A DNA stretch of 64,000 nt, taken from assembly GCF_042652345.1 (NCBI RefSeq), contig NZ_JBHSJJ010000011.1:1-64000 (forward strand), given 5' to 3'. Position 1 is the stretch's first letter. Each line of letters opens with the position of its first letter. Of this stretch, positions 27,321 to 35,576 are shown piece by piece. The notes beneath the pieces were generated by a model. That model was not told where the DNA came from. It saw only the letters and a program-made list of their open reading frames with translations, and searched no databases. The translations under genes and the position numbers were made by a program. Source of the DNA: Negadavirga shengliensis. Its GTDB lineage: Bacteria > Bacteroidota > Bacteroidia > Cytophagales > Cyclobacteriaceae.

Positions 27321-27393
27321 CAATGTCAGTATCTTTACGAAACAAATATACACAGGGGTGGCATGGTTTACATTAAAAACACGAAACAAACAC

Positions 27394-27768
27394 ATGAAAA
27401 AAATATTAATTATCGGTATGGATCCTCATACCATTGACTTTACCAACCCGGAGATACCGCAAGGTCTCACCGCTGAAAAAATTGAACAGGGGACCAAAGC
27501 CACCATAGCGGCATTACAGGATAGTGGATATGAGGCGGAAATGTTCTTAATTGAAACGGGGAATGATGATTTGAGCCGCCTTGCCCATCATTTGCGCCAC
27601 AAAAAAATGGATGGTGTTGTCATTGGGAATGGTATCCGGGGGCTTAAAGCAAATTTTATTTTATTTGAGAGGATAATCAATGTGGTGCATACGGGTGCCC
27701 CTGAGTCCAAAATTATTTTCAATTCCCTTCCCACGGATACTGTTGAAGCGGTGAAACGGTGGTTATAA
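27394..27768 (+). CDS. Conserved hypothetical protein, probable target of the HxlR regulator
   Basis: A 124-residue cytosolic protein that begins with a Rossmann-like strand (MKKILIIGMDP) and contains MDGVVIGNGIRG in the middle; the overall pattern suggests a small alpha/beta fold with a nucleotide- or flavin-like pocket, but no catalytic residues can be named. The ATG at 27394 starts the first strand; the longer frame back to 27268 would run through the operator region. It is divergent from the HxlR gene, so it is probably controlled by it. Confidence 0.7.
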   Translation: MKKILIIGMDPHTIDFTNPEIPQGLTAEKIEQGTKATIAALQDSGYEAEMFLIETGNDDLSRLAHHLRHKKMDGVVIGNGIRGLKANFILFERIINVVHTGAPESKIIFNSLPTDTVEAVKRWL

Positions 27769-28590
27769 ATGCCGGTTTTTTTAACTGGTACATTGAGATC
27801 GTTTCGGCGCGGGCAGCGTCTCAGGTAAATACCGACAGGTTTCCGCTTCTCGCGATAGCGCGGCAGGCCTATCACCATTGGGGTGGGACCGCTACTGGGT
27901 GTTGATTGTCTCTACACCCCGCATATCTTTTTTGAACACGGTACAGAGGCATTTGCCATACCGGTTTTTTTCTACCGCGCTTGGGGGATGGGGTCTCATA
28001 TGCATAAAAAATTTCACCCTTGATCAATAGCAAAAAAAATAGGGATCAGGGGATATTTAGCTGGGCGGTACCGATAGGTTTATCTTTTTTGTGTGATTAT
28101 TTTAATATATAATGAGGATTTTTAATGGCTTATGCAGAAAAAATACCGTGAACAGGGGATTTTGAAATTGAAAAATGTTTTTTAGTTTTAGTGGGTGTAA
28201 GGTGGGTTTTGGGGATTTTGAGAGACCGGTTGTAGACTGTTTTATGGGTCAAAGGGGCTGTGTTCATTCTTTGATAGAGTGGTGAAGCTGTACTCATTTG
28301 TTTACAGGGATTTTCATAAGTGGGAAAACAGGCCATGAATTTCCTGCTCCCGGCTCCCGTCTGATGTGTGAATGATTATCCGGTTCGTTGTAGTCAGCAG
28401 TCTGGTTATCGGGACTTGCGGGGGCGGAGTCATGGTGGAAATTATGAATGCTGTTTTTAATAGAATCATATTTCCGGCACGGTTTATCGCTCCATCTTTT
28501 TGTAAACGATTAAAAACGTTTACAAACGGATATAAACAAATATCTTACGGCTGTAAATAATCAGCTCTTGCATATTGGATTAAAAAAGCG
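27769..28590. repeat. Gene-free stretch between hypothetical gene and integron integrase
   Basis: Fragments of interspersed repeats fill 27785-27870 (AGATCGTTTCGGCGCGGGCAGC, GACAGGTTTCCGCTTCTCGC) and 27990-28200 (repeat C). The stretch 28200-28480 has no recognised content. A dyad, TGTAAACG-N8-CGTTTACA, lies at 28501-28524, 67 bp upstream of the integrase gene. Confidence 0.45.
28501..28524. promoter_or_regulatory. Inverted repeat upstream of the integrase gene
   Basis: TGTAAACG and CGTTTACA are separated by eight bases and lie 67 bp before the integrase ATG. Partial copies (AAACGGATATAAAC) follow. It may be an operator for the integrase promoter or a recombinase core-like site. Confidence 0.4.
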
Positions 28591-29757
28591 ATGGAACGTA
28601 CAAATTCAATAATTATTTACCAGCCAATGCCCAAGGCAAGCCGAATCAAACTCTTTATCCCCTATGCGTTCAAAGACGAGCGGGAACAGCTTAAGCGTAT
28701 CAATACCGGTTTTTACCATCCCACCCAAAAGCTCTGGAGCGTTGTAAACACGACCGAAAACTGGGAATTACTCCGTCGGCTCTTTAAGGGGAAATCTGAG
28801 ACCAAACAGGCAGATAAAAAGGTTTTAATCCCTTCCAAAAGCCTGAATGAACAGTCCATTCAGGCCTTGGCCGACTTGAAGCAGAAACTTGTTCTGAAAG
28901 CCTACAGTCCTTCTACGGTGAAAAATTATACTTCCGCCTTAACGCAATTCCTGTCTTTCTTTGAAAGCAGGAACATTCGCGATGTCACCAAGGAAGAAAT
29001 CGAGGCATTTGTATACCACCAAATCACCAAGTGCGGCATATCAGAAAGCGCACAGAACACTTTAATCAATGCCATTAAGGCCTATTTTGAGCATGTATTG
29101 GGCAGAGAACGGACCGTATACGAGATTCAGCGCCCCAAAAGGAGCCTTACCTTACCCAATATTCTAAGCAAGGAGGAGGTAAAGAACATCCTGAAAAGTG
29201 TCGAAAACCTAAAGCACAGAACGGTTCTTATGCTGATCTACAGTGCCGGACTCAGAATCAGCGAGGCAATCAACCTCAGAAACAGGGACATCCATTCGGA
29301 TGAAGGGTATATCTTCATCAAGGGTGCCAAAAACAAAAAAGACCGGAAGACGGTGCTCTCGCCTGTCCTACTTGCCATATTGAGAACGTATTACAAAGCG
29401 TACAGACCCAGCTACTGGCTGTTTGAAGGACAGGACGGTGGCCAATATTCGGCCACCAGCATACAGGCCGTATTCCGGAGGGCGGTGGAAAAGAGCAATT
29501 CCAACCCCTGGGCAACGGTACATACACTTAGGCACTCGTTTGCGACGCATTTACTACAGCAGGGGACAAACCTGCGGTATGTGCAGACACTGTTGGGTCA
29601 TGAAAGCAGTAAGACCACGGAAATCTATACGCATGTTCTTTCCATATCGAACAAAAATATCGAGAGTCCACTGGATTCGATCGACGAAATCCTTAATTTG
29701 GTACCTGAACCCCCCGATACCCCTGTGGACAAAGAAGATATAGACGCAATAGCGTAA
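28591..29757 (+). CDS. Integron-type tyrosine recombinase (IntI/Xer-like)
   Basis: A 388-residue tyrosine recombinase. Residues 1-70 form an extra N-terminal domain (FYHPTQKLWSVVNTTENW), 85-185 the SAM-like core-binding domain and 190-365 the catalytic domain. Catalytic residues are Arg222 in AGLRISEAINL, a Lys in GAKNKKDRK, His311 and Arg314 in HTLRHSFATHLL, His337 in LLGHESS and Tyr346 in IYTHVL. The tail NIESPLDSI resembles the GVRSPLD tail of integron integrases. The roughly 20-residue insertion that lets canonical IntI grip folded attC DNA is not evident between the lysine hairpin and HTLRH. It ends 24 bp before an attI-like site, so it is the likely enzyme of the cassette array. Confidence 0.85.
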   Translation: MERTNSIIIYQPMPKASRIKLFIPYAFKDEREQLKRINTGFYHPTQKLWSVVNTTENWELLRRLFKGKSETKQADKKVLIPSKSLNEQSIQALADLKQKLVLKAYSPSTVKNYTSALTQFLSFFESRNIRDVTKEEIEAFVYHQITKCGISESAQNTLINAIKAYFEHVLGRERTVYEIQRPKRSLTLPNILSKEEVKNILKSVENLKHRTVLMLIYSAGLRISEAINLRNRDIHSDEGYIFIKGAKNKKDRKTVLSPVLLAILRTYYKAYRPSYWLFEGQDGGQYSATSIQAVFRRAVEKSNSNPWATVHTLRHSFATHLLQQGTNLRYVQTLLGHESSKTTEIYTHVLSISNKNIESPLDSIDEILNLVPEPPDTPVDKEDIDAIA

Positions 29758-29795
29758 AAGGGGAGTTGGGTATATACAAGTGTTGTGGTGCATTT
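29758..29795 (+). other. attI-like site
   Basis: The segment after the integrase stop contains GTTGTGGTGC at 29782-29791. Its bases after the first G are repeated in inverted form at the end of the first cassette (GCACCACAAC at 30356-30365). It therefore marks the insertion point where the first cassette joined, fitting a G/TTRRRY-type crossover. Confidence 0.75.
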
Positions 29796-29799
29796 AAAA

Positions 29800-30111
29800 A
29801 TGGATAGAAACAGACTGCAAGATTTAGTTTTCCTGCTTAGGGAATATGTAGAAAGGATTCATGAATTAAAACCTGCAATTTCTTGGAATACCTATGAGAT
29901 TGTACCGGAAAAAATGAATTCTATAGTAAATAAAATTGAAAATGAAATTGAGCAGCAAAAGACAACTTATGACCTGTGTAATTTTTGGTTTAGTGATTTT
30001 AATGGAAAATCTCCAGAAGGAGAAGTGCTTGAATATGTAAACATGATGTATCCAGAATTGAAAGAGCTAAAACATAAAATAGAACATAAAATTCAGGAAA
30101 TTATAAAATGA
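29800..30111 (+). CDS. Cassette 1, hypothetical protein A
   Basis: A 103-residue, helix-rich, charged protein without signal peptide. It contains long amphipathic segments (DLVFLLREYVERIHEL; ELKELKHKIEHKIQEIIK) that suggest a helical bundle or coiled coil, and a central YDLCNFWFSDFNGKSPEGE segment. No family is recognised. The ATG at 29800 lies just inside the cassette boundary; a GTG at 29785 in the same frame overlaps the attI core and is less likely. Its stop overlaps the next start by 4 bp (ATGA), so the two products probably act together, for instance as an immunity, antitoxin or small adaptor pair. Confidence 0.7.
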   Translation: MDRNRLQDLVFLLREYVERIHELKPAISWNTYEIVPEKMNSIVNKIENEIEQQKTTYDLCNFWFSDFNGKSPEGEVLEYVNMMYPELKELKHKIEHKIQEIIK

Positions 30112-30353
30112 GTATGCAAGATTATTGGCATAAGTTTGATTTGCTATGCTCAGAACTCAAAAAGAATGGACAACATGATGTTGAATATGAATTGAGAAAA
30201 GCACAAGGATATGTAAATGGTTTGACAGATGGGTGGTATGATTTTCTGAATGAATTTAATAGAATAACAAAATCAAACATTCTAACGGATACACCAAAGG
30301 AATTGGCGGACAAACTGATTGAAATATTGAAATACAGATTAGAGAATAAATAA
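30108..30353 (+). CDS. Cassette 1, hypothetical protein B
   Basis: An 81-residue, predicted mostly helical protein (QDYWHKFDLLCSELKKNG; GYVNGLTDGWYDFLNEF) with no signal peptide and no recognised family. It is translationally coupled to the preceding gene by an ATGA overlap, and its stop codon is only 2 bp before the attC R'' end, the usual tight packing of integron cassettes. Confidence 0.7.
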   Translation: MSMQDYWHKFDLLCSELKKNGQHDVEYELRKAQGYVNGLTDGWYDFLNEFNRITKSNILTDTPKELADKLIEILKYRLENK

Positions 30354-30355
30354 AC

Positions 30356-30490
30356 GCACCACAACACTGCATATAGCTTATGGCGGGTGAGGTAGTGAAT
30401 CAAGCTTCTCTGCATTCTTCAAACTTCATCATAGGTCGACAGGAATGTGCCTTTAAAGCCGCCACAAGCCATATGCTCACGTTGGCACCC
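30356..30490 (+). repeat. attC site 1
   Basis: R'' is GCACCACAAC and R' is GTTGGCACCC (30481-30490). The inner arms GCATATAGCTTATGGCGG and CCGCCACAAGCCATATGC pair at 16 of 18 positions and enclose about 70 bp. The total of 135 bp and the imperfect pairing with unpaired bases match attC architecture. Confidence 0.85.
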
Positions 30491-30505
30491 ATTTTAAAAA
30501 GGACA

Positions 30506-31081
30506 GTGAAAGAAACGATCGAACGAATACAAGATTGGTACAAACTCAATTGTAATGGAAATTGGGAACACAATTATGGCTATTCAATTGCGACTTTGGA
30601 CAATCCAGGTTAAACAATAAGAATTGACTTAGCAGAAACCTGTCTCGACAATCTTGACTTTAGAAAGGAATTTCAAAATCCTGAATACGAACACGATTGG
30701 TTTATCATTAAAACTGAAAACTCAGTTTTAGACATTGCTTGTGGACCTGAAAACTTAAAGCAAGTTTTTGAAATCTTTCTTGATGAAATAATTCCAATCC
30801 ATTCTGACAAGGATTTCTACTATGATATTTACCTTCCATTACAAGGTCATAGCTTTGACATATGGACACCAGCAAAGGCGACAATTGTAAATGAAGAAAC
30901 GCTAAGACTAATTGAAATTTCGAAAGTTGAGTATAAGAACATTAAAGTTAAGGACATTAGCGAAATAGACTTTGACCAATCTGTCTTGGAGACTTTGAAA
31001 TTGAATTATAAAGTCGGGGACGAATTGAAAGTAATACTTGAAGACATTGACAACGACTTGATATTAACAACGAAAAAATAA
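30506..31081 (+). pseudogene. Cassette 2, Imm53-type immunity protein gene with in-frame stop
   Basis: Conceptual translation from a GTG at 30506 gives KETIERIQDWYKLNCNGNWE, then HNYGYSIATLDNPG, which matches the start of immunity protein 53 family members from polymorphic-toxin loci. A TAA at 30611-30613 stands where the family normally has a Trp after DNPG. The same frame then stays open to 31081 (about 155 codons; IRIDLAETCLDNLDF, DWFIIKTENSVLDIACG, then an unrecognised C-terminal domain). A single altered codon thus interrupts an otherwise intact gene, so it is either a recent pseudogene or a sequencing error. It neighbours no toxin gene. Confidence 0.7.
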
Positions 31082-31085
31082 AAAC

Positions 31086-31220
31086 GGGTGCCAACACTGC
31101 ATATAGCTTATGGCGGGTGAGTTAGTAAATCTGGCTTTTTGCCTTTATCAAACTTCATCTCGGCCAGATAGGAAACTGCCCTTAAAACCGCCACAAGCCA
31201 TATGCTTGTTCGTTACCACC
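31086..31220 (+). repeat. attC site 2
   Basis: R'' is GGGTGCCAAC (31086-31095), the exact inverse complement of GTTGGCACCC that opens cassette 2. R' is GTTACCACC at 31212-31220. The inner arms are nearly identical to those of attC site 1 and the length is the same, 135 bp. Confidence 0.85.
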
Positions 31221-31344
31221 AATGCTAAAAAGACAGACGACACCGCAAGACAATGACTAAAAATGGACTTGACATACAGACCATATCGACCAAGCGGACA
31301 GACAAACAGGCTGACCGTGTTTTGCTATTGGGACAGGTGACAGA

Positions 31345-31480
31345 AGAGAAAGAAAAAGCCCTCCCTTCGCATTTTTTAAAATTTCTTTTAGCCAGCCGCA
31401 CAAACGGCACATTGGGTTTTGCCCGACACAAAAGCCGACCCTTCGCAAAACCCAAAGAGCCGTTTTATGACAACGCACCA
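31345..31480. repeat. Left member of an inverted repeat flanking the nuclease-helicase pair
   Basis: TTCGCATTTTTTAAAATTTC at about 31377-31396 has a near-inverse partner (GAAATTTAAAAAAATGCCGAA) near 35324-35345. Both are followed on their inner or outer side by Gly/Lys-rich frame remnants and GC-rich hairpin sequence. A 91-codon open frame at 31253-31528 crosses the left member and overlaps the nuclease start, but it looks like a product of the repeat and is not called a gene. Confidence 0.45.
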
Positions 31481-31524
31481 AAGGACTTCGAGTTAAATAA
31501 TCTTACCTTAAAAGTAGAAGTCTT

Positions 31525-33375
31525 ATGAACGAAAAAAAACTGTCTGAATTACAGAAAGAGTATAGAGCTTTCTTTTTAGGAAAGATGGAACTTTATGGCG
31601 TTAAATCGCCTGCACAACTGACCAAAGAAAAAAAGAGTGAGTTCTTTATTGAGATAAAGCAAGATTGGGCGAAACATAAACTCGAGAAGCAGCAATTAAA
31701 AGAGACCAAGAAAAAGACACTAATAATTGTTGAAGAACCTGTCGAAGTTTATGAAGAATATAAAAAAATAAACAAAGAAACCAGTTCGAAAAAGCAACAT
31801 ACTGGACAGGAATATAAGCCAAAGCAACCTAATGATAAGAGTAAACACCCAACAGGAAAGAAAGCATCTAGACAAGAGGAAGAAGGACCGATAGCGTTTA
31901 CTAAACAAATAATCAAGTCAGAACCAAATCAGGAGCAAACAGATGACTTAAGAATATTATTTAACCCTAACAATCATTTCTCACAAGAAGAGCAATACCT
32001 CTACCCAGTCGTAAAAATGCCTAAAAGCAATTCGATTTTAAAACTGCCAAGAAATGGACGTTCTAATCAAAAGGGATACAAGGAGAATGACTTTTATAAC
32101 CAGCTAAAACAAAATATCACAGGCATTGAAATGACCGATAATGTTCATATGGTAATACCTAATTTCAATAAGCCATATGAACCGGACATTGTTTTATTTG
32201 ATAAAAAACGAAACCTATACATTGACATTGAAATAGATGAACCCTATGATGGTTATTACAGATATCCAACCCATTTCATCAATCCTGAAGATGAAATAAA
32301 ACAAGATAACATCAGAGATTTATTTTTTACCGAAAGCGGATGGATAGTAATACGGTTCACCGAAAAGCAAGTTCATTGCCAGGCCTATGAATGTATTGAC
32401 TATGTAAGAAATGTACTTAACTCACTAAACAATAGAAGTTTTGTAACTGATACAACTTGTAACAGAGAAAATCAATGGGACTACAATCAATGTATTCAAT
32501 GGCAAAAGATTTACTACCGTGAAAATTATCTTGGAATTGAAAGATTCCAAAAACAATACAGTTACAAGGAAATTGAAATAGATACTGCCGAAACAGAAAG
32601 CATAGAAAATGTTATTCGGAGAACTAAGAAATTCAAATTTGATGGTTGGAACAGCAGCATTGCATTTGACGAAGAATCACATAAATACATACACCCCAAA
32701 GATGAAACTGGTAATGCTGAATATATTTCTGTAACAACTCTCATTGAACGCTTTTTCCCTTTCGACCTCAAGAGATACATTGAAAGAAAAGCAGAAGAGG
32801 AAAACAGAACAGAGGATGATGTATTGGACGAATATCTTTTAATGCGGGATGAAGCAGCTGAAAAGGGCACATACCTGCATAATCAAATCGAATGTTTCCT
32901 TAAGCAAGACAAATATGATTCTGACTCTACGGAGTTTGAGTTATTTATAGATTTCTACAATAAAGAAATAAAGCCAAGAAACTTATTGTTTTTTGATGCA
33001 GAAAGAATGATTTTCTCTGACAAGTATAATGTAGCAGGAACAATTGACTGTCTATTCAAAAAAGAGAACAAAGACGAATATGTAATGCTAGACTGGAAAA
33101 GAAGTAAAAAACTAATCATTGATGGCAGACCGAGAATTTTCGGATATGGTTATGCCTTATCAGAATTAAGCTCTTTAGATAATTCAAGTTTTAATAGATA
33201 CTGCCTGCAACAGAACATTTATAAGCATATTGCAGAAACGGAATATGGTATGAAAATATCTTCAATGAAGTTAGTAGTGTTACACGAAAACTACTCAGAT
33301 TACCACGTAGTGGATGTACCAATAATGAAAAAAGAAACCAACATCATTTTGAACTCACTAAAAGTAAAAATATAA
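31525..33375 (+). CDS. Cassette 3, RecB-type PD-(D/E)xK nuclease protein
   Basis: A 616-residue protein with no signal peptide. The N-terminal third is Lys/Glu/Gln-rich and probably extended (to about 150). Residues 185-300 look like a restriction-endonuclease-type fold: PYEPDIVLF (Asp221) followed by YIDIEIDEPY (234-240). The C-terminal part carries a full RecB/Cas4-like nuclease set: His452 in GTYLHNQIE, Asp508 in AGTID, Asp523 and Lys525 in LDWKR, and Gln562 in QQNIY. It is followed 2 bp later by a UPF1-like helicase inside the same cassette. The pair reads as a DNA- or RNA-processing system, most plausibly an anti-phage module; I recognise no named system with this composition. Confidence 0.8.
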   Translation: MNEKKLSELQKEYRAFFLGKMELYGVKSPAQLTKEKKSEFFIEIKQDWAKHKLEKQQLKETKKKTLIIVEEPVEVYEEYKKINKETSSKKQHTGQEYKPKQPNDKSKHPTGKKASRQEEEGPIAFTKQIIKSEPNQEQTDDLRILFNPNNHFSQEEQYLYPVVKMPKSNSILKLPRNGRSNQKGYKENDFYNQLKQNITGIEMTDNVHMVIPNFNKPYEPDIVLFDKKRNLYIDIEIDEPYDGYYRYPTHFINPEDEIKQDNIRDLFFTESGWIVIRFTEKQVHCQAYECIDYVRNVLNSLNNRSFVTDTTCNRENQWDYNQCIQWQKIYYRENYLGIERFQKQYSYKEIEIDTAETESIENVIRRTKKFKFDGWNSSIAFDEESHKYIHPKDETGNAEYISVTTLIERFFPFDLKRYIERKAEEENRTEDDVLDEYLLMRDEAAEKGTYLHNQIECFLKQDKYDSDSTEFELFIDFYNKEIKPRNLLFFDAERMIFSDKYNVAGTIDCLFKKENKDEYVMLDWKRSKKLIIDGRPRIFGYGYALSELSSLDNSSFNRYCLQQNIYKHIAETEYGMKISSMKLVVLHENYSDYHVVDVPIMKKETNIILNSLKVKI

Positions 33376-33377
33376 AA

Positions 33378-35216
33378 ATGGACGTACTAAAAGAATTTCA
33401 GGCGGCAATTGAAATTGAATTTGCCAAAAATCTTGAGGACTTTAAAGAACAACAGAAGTTGCCTTTAGATGAAAGGGTTGCCAAAGGAGTAACTATGACT
33501 AATCTCCGTGTTGAAATGGAGTTTTTTGATGAATTGCCGAATCCTTGGTGTAGTCCGCTATCTGGTTCAAAAGAATACATATTTGCCGTAAAGATATTTT
33601 GCGAAAACAACATTTCGAAATTCAAAGAAGGCAGCTCTGTAGTGTTGAGTAATGGTTCCTATCGCTTTGAAATGGACATTGAAGAGGACAGCACTGAGAA
33701 CTTTATACTAAAACCGAACGACTTCAATGTAAAGCATTGCTACATTGATAGCGATAATTATCCGAGAAACAACTGGGAGATAAATGCAGTTAATACTGAT
33801 ATAAGCACAAAACTACTTTTGACCGCTGCTGATGTTTTAAAACATAACCCAACAACCCTTCTCAAAATTGAAAACTTCTTAAATGGTAGAACTAAAAACA
33901 CCTACCAAGGGTATTCGCAAAAAGTAGGCTACTTAAATGATTCTCAAAATACAGCTTACTTAAAAGCCATAAATGCAAGTGACTTTTGTATCATTCAAGG
34001 TCCTCCAGGTACGGGAAAAACAGAAACCATTGGAAATATTGTAAAACATCTTGTTGATTGTGGTTTAAAAGTTTTCGTAACAGCACCGACACATACCGCA
34101 ATTAATAACTGTCTAAATGCTGTTGCTTCAAAAATAAAGGACAACACAAAAGTCATCAAGATTGGTGAGAAGGCAAGTAACAAAGAAGTCCAAGAGAACC
34201 CTTTTGTCGCAAAGAAATCTAGGGTAACTTATTCAGGGTATGTGAACAACGCAAATTTTAGTCAGAAAGGAATTGCCATTGGCTCAACAGCCTATTCACT
34301 GTGCTATCCGGGAAGTAAAAAATTAGACGGGTGGAAATTCGATGTGTGTATCATTGATGAAGCTGCACAGTTAAGCATTCCGTTATCAATTGCTGCAATG
34401 TGCCGAACAGGGAAATACATTTTTGTGGGTGACCATAAGCAACTCGACCCCATTATTCCAAAAGGCTCTAACAATGAAATGTTTGCTGAATCCATTTTTA
34501 GCAGGTTAGCACGTATTTATCCAAATGAAATTAACCTGCTGAATACCTCATACCGACTGAATAAGTCGTTGATGAAAATACCGAATACTTTGTTTTATAA
34601 TAATTTGCTACAATCTGCTTCTTCAACACAGGAAGACAATTCAAGGTATCAAGGAAATCATCACACGGAAATCTTAAATAGTGAACCCCACAAACTTATA
34701 TTACATAATGTTTTTGATGCAAATGGTCGTTCACCGCACGAAGCAAAACTTGTTGCAGAATTAGTTTCAGACCTTTTACAGAACGGTGTAAACATAAAAG
34801 ACATTGGTATTATGTCTCCCTTCCGCGCCCAAGTGAGAGAAATAAAAAAGGAAGTTAAGAAAGTACTCCCAAGGTCTATATCCAAGCCATTTGACACATT
34901 TTTAGTTGACACAGTTGATGGTATGCAAGGACAAGAAAGAGAGTATATCATCTACAGTTTTGCAAATTCTCATCCACTAGAATCAATGAGAAGGTTGGAC
35001 TTTTTTTACAGCCCTAACCGATTGAACGTGGCTATAACAAGAGCCATTAAAAAATGCTTTGTAATCTCCAACTATAAGGTATTTGACATAATAGATGAGG
35101 AACTCAGAGACCACGAAGAATATGAAGCAATTAAAGACAGTTTGGAAATTTTTAAGCGATATAAGTCTATGGCATCGACAGTAGAGATTAATCAAACAAA
35201 TGAAGCTGAATGGTAA
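33378..35216 (+). CDS. Cassette 3, UPF1-like superfamily 1 helicase
   Basis: A 612-residue SF1 helicase of the AAA_11/AAA_12 (UPF1/DNA2-like) type. Walker A is GPPGTGKT (208-215), Walker B DEAA (327-330), motif III GDHKQLDPI (351-359). The C-terminal RecA domain shows GIMSPFRAQ, VDTVDGMQGQE and NRLNVAITRA (motifs IV to VI). An accessory N-terminal domain of about 180 residues precedes the helicase core. It would unwind or translocate on nucleic acid for its nuclease partner, whose gene ends 2 bp upstream. Both genes lie in one integron cassette of about 4.3 kb, which is large for a cassette. Confidence 0.88.
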   Translation: MDVLKEFQAAIEIEFAKNLEDFKEQQKLPLDERVAKGVTMTNLRVEMEFFDELPNPWCSPLSGSKEYIFAVKIFCENNISKFKEGSSVVLSNGSYRFEMDIEEDSTENFILKPNDFNVKHCYIDSDNYPRNNWEINAVNTDISTKLLLTAADVLKHNPTTLLKIENFLNGRTKNTYQGYSQKVGYLNDSQNTAYLKAINASDFCIIQGPPGTGKTETIGNIVKHLVDCGLKVFVTAPTHTAINNCLNAVASKIKDNTKVIKIGEKASNKEVQENPFVAKKSRVTYSGYVNNANFSQKGIAIGSTAYSLCYPGSKKLDGWKFDVCIIDEAAQLSIPLSIAAMCRTGKYIFVGDHKQLDPIIPKGSNNEMFAESIFSRLARIYPNEINLLNTSYRLNKSLMKIPNTLFYNNLLQSASSTQEDNSRYQGNHHTEILNSEPHKLILHNVFDANGRSPHEAKLVAELVSDLLQNGVNIKDIGIMSPFRAQVREIKKEVKKVLPRSISKPFDTFLVDTVDGMQGQEREYIIYSFANSHPLESMRRLDFFYSPNRLNVAITRAIKKCFVISNYKVFDIIDEELRDHEEYEAIKDSLEIFKRYKSMASTVEINQTNEAEW

Positions 35217-35229
35217 GTATTACAAGTGA

Positions 35230-35415
35230 GCCTAACAATTTGCAAGCACATTGCCAAAGCCCCACAAGCTCAAGCACACCAAAGCTTTGTCAAAGAGCTT
35301 GCAAAGCCAACCCAAGAGAAAAAGAAATTTAAAAAAATGCCGAACCGCACGACAAAAGACAATGAAAATGACAGCGATAAATAGACCGACAAACCACGGC
35401 AGACAAAGAAGCACT
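35230..35415. repeat. Right member of the inverted repeat flanking the nuclease-helicase pair
   Basis: A GC-rich, hairpin-forming stretch (GCTTTGTCAAAGAGC, then AAGAAATTTAAAAAAATGCC) that reads as the imperfect inverse of 31345-31480. It separates the helicase stop from attC site 3. Confidence 0.4.
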
Positions 35416-35556
35416 GGTGGTAACAGGCGTTTGGCTCAATGGCGGGTGACGTGGTTAATTGAACATTCTACCTCGCATCAACTTTTGTTGTGTATTGACA
35501 GTTTTGTGCTCCGAAATCCGCCACTGCGCCAAGCGCCAAAACGTTGTGTGTAATTA
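35416..35556 (+). repeat. attC site 3
   Basis: R'' is GGTGGTAAC (35416-35424), inverse of GTTACCACC that begins cassette 3. R' is GTTGTGTGT at 35543-35551. The inner arms GGCGTTTGGCTCAATGGCGG and CCGCCACTGCGCCAAGCGCC pair at most positions. The total is about 140 bp. Confidence 0.8.
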
Positions 35557-35576
35557 ATCGAAACCAATAGAATCCT

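Noticed and set aside
31253..31528. A 91-codon frame at the start of the nuclease-helicase cassette, overlapping the nuclease ATG by 4 bp.
   Set aside because: It runs through the flanking inverted repeat, its protein is low in recognisable structure, and the overlap can arise by chance. It is kept only as a repeat feature.
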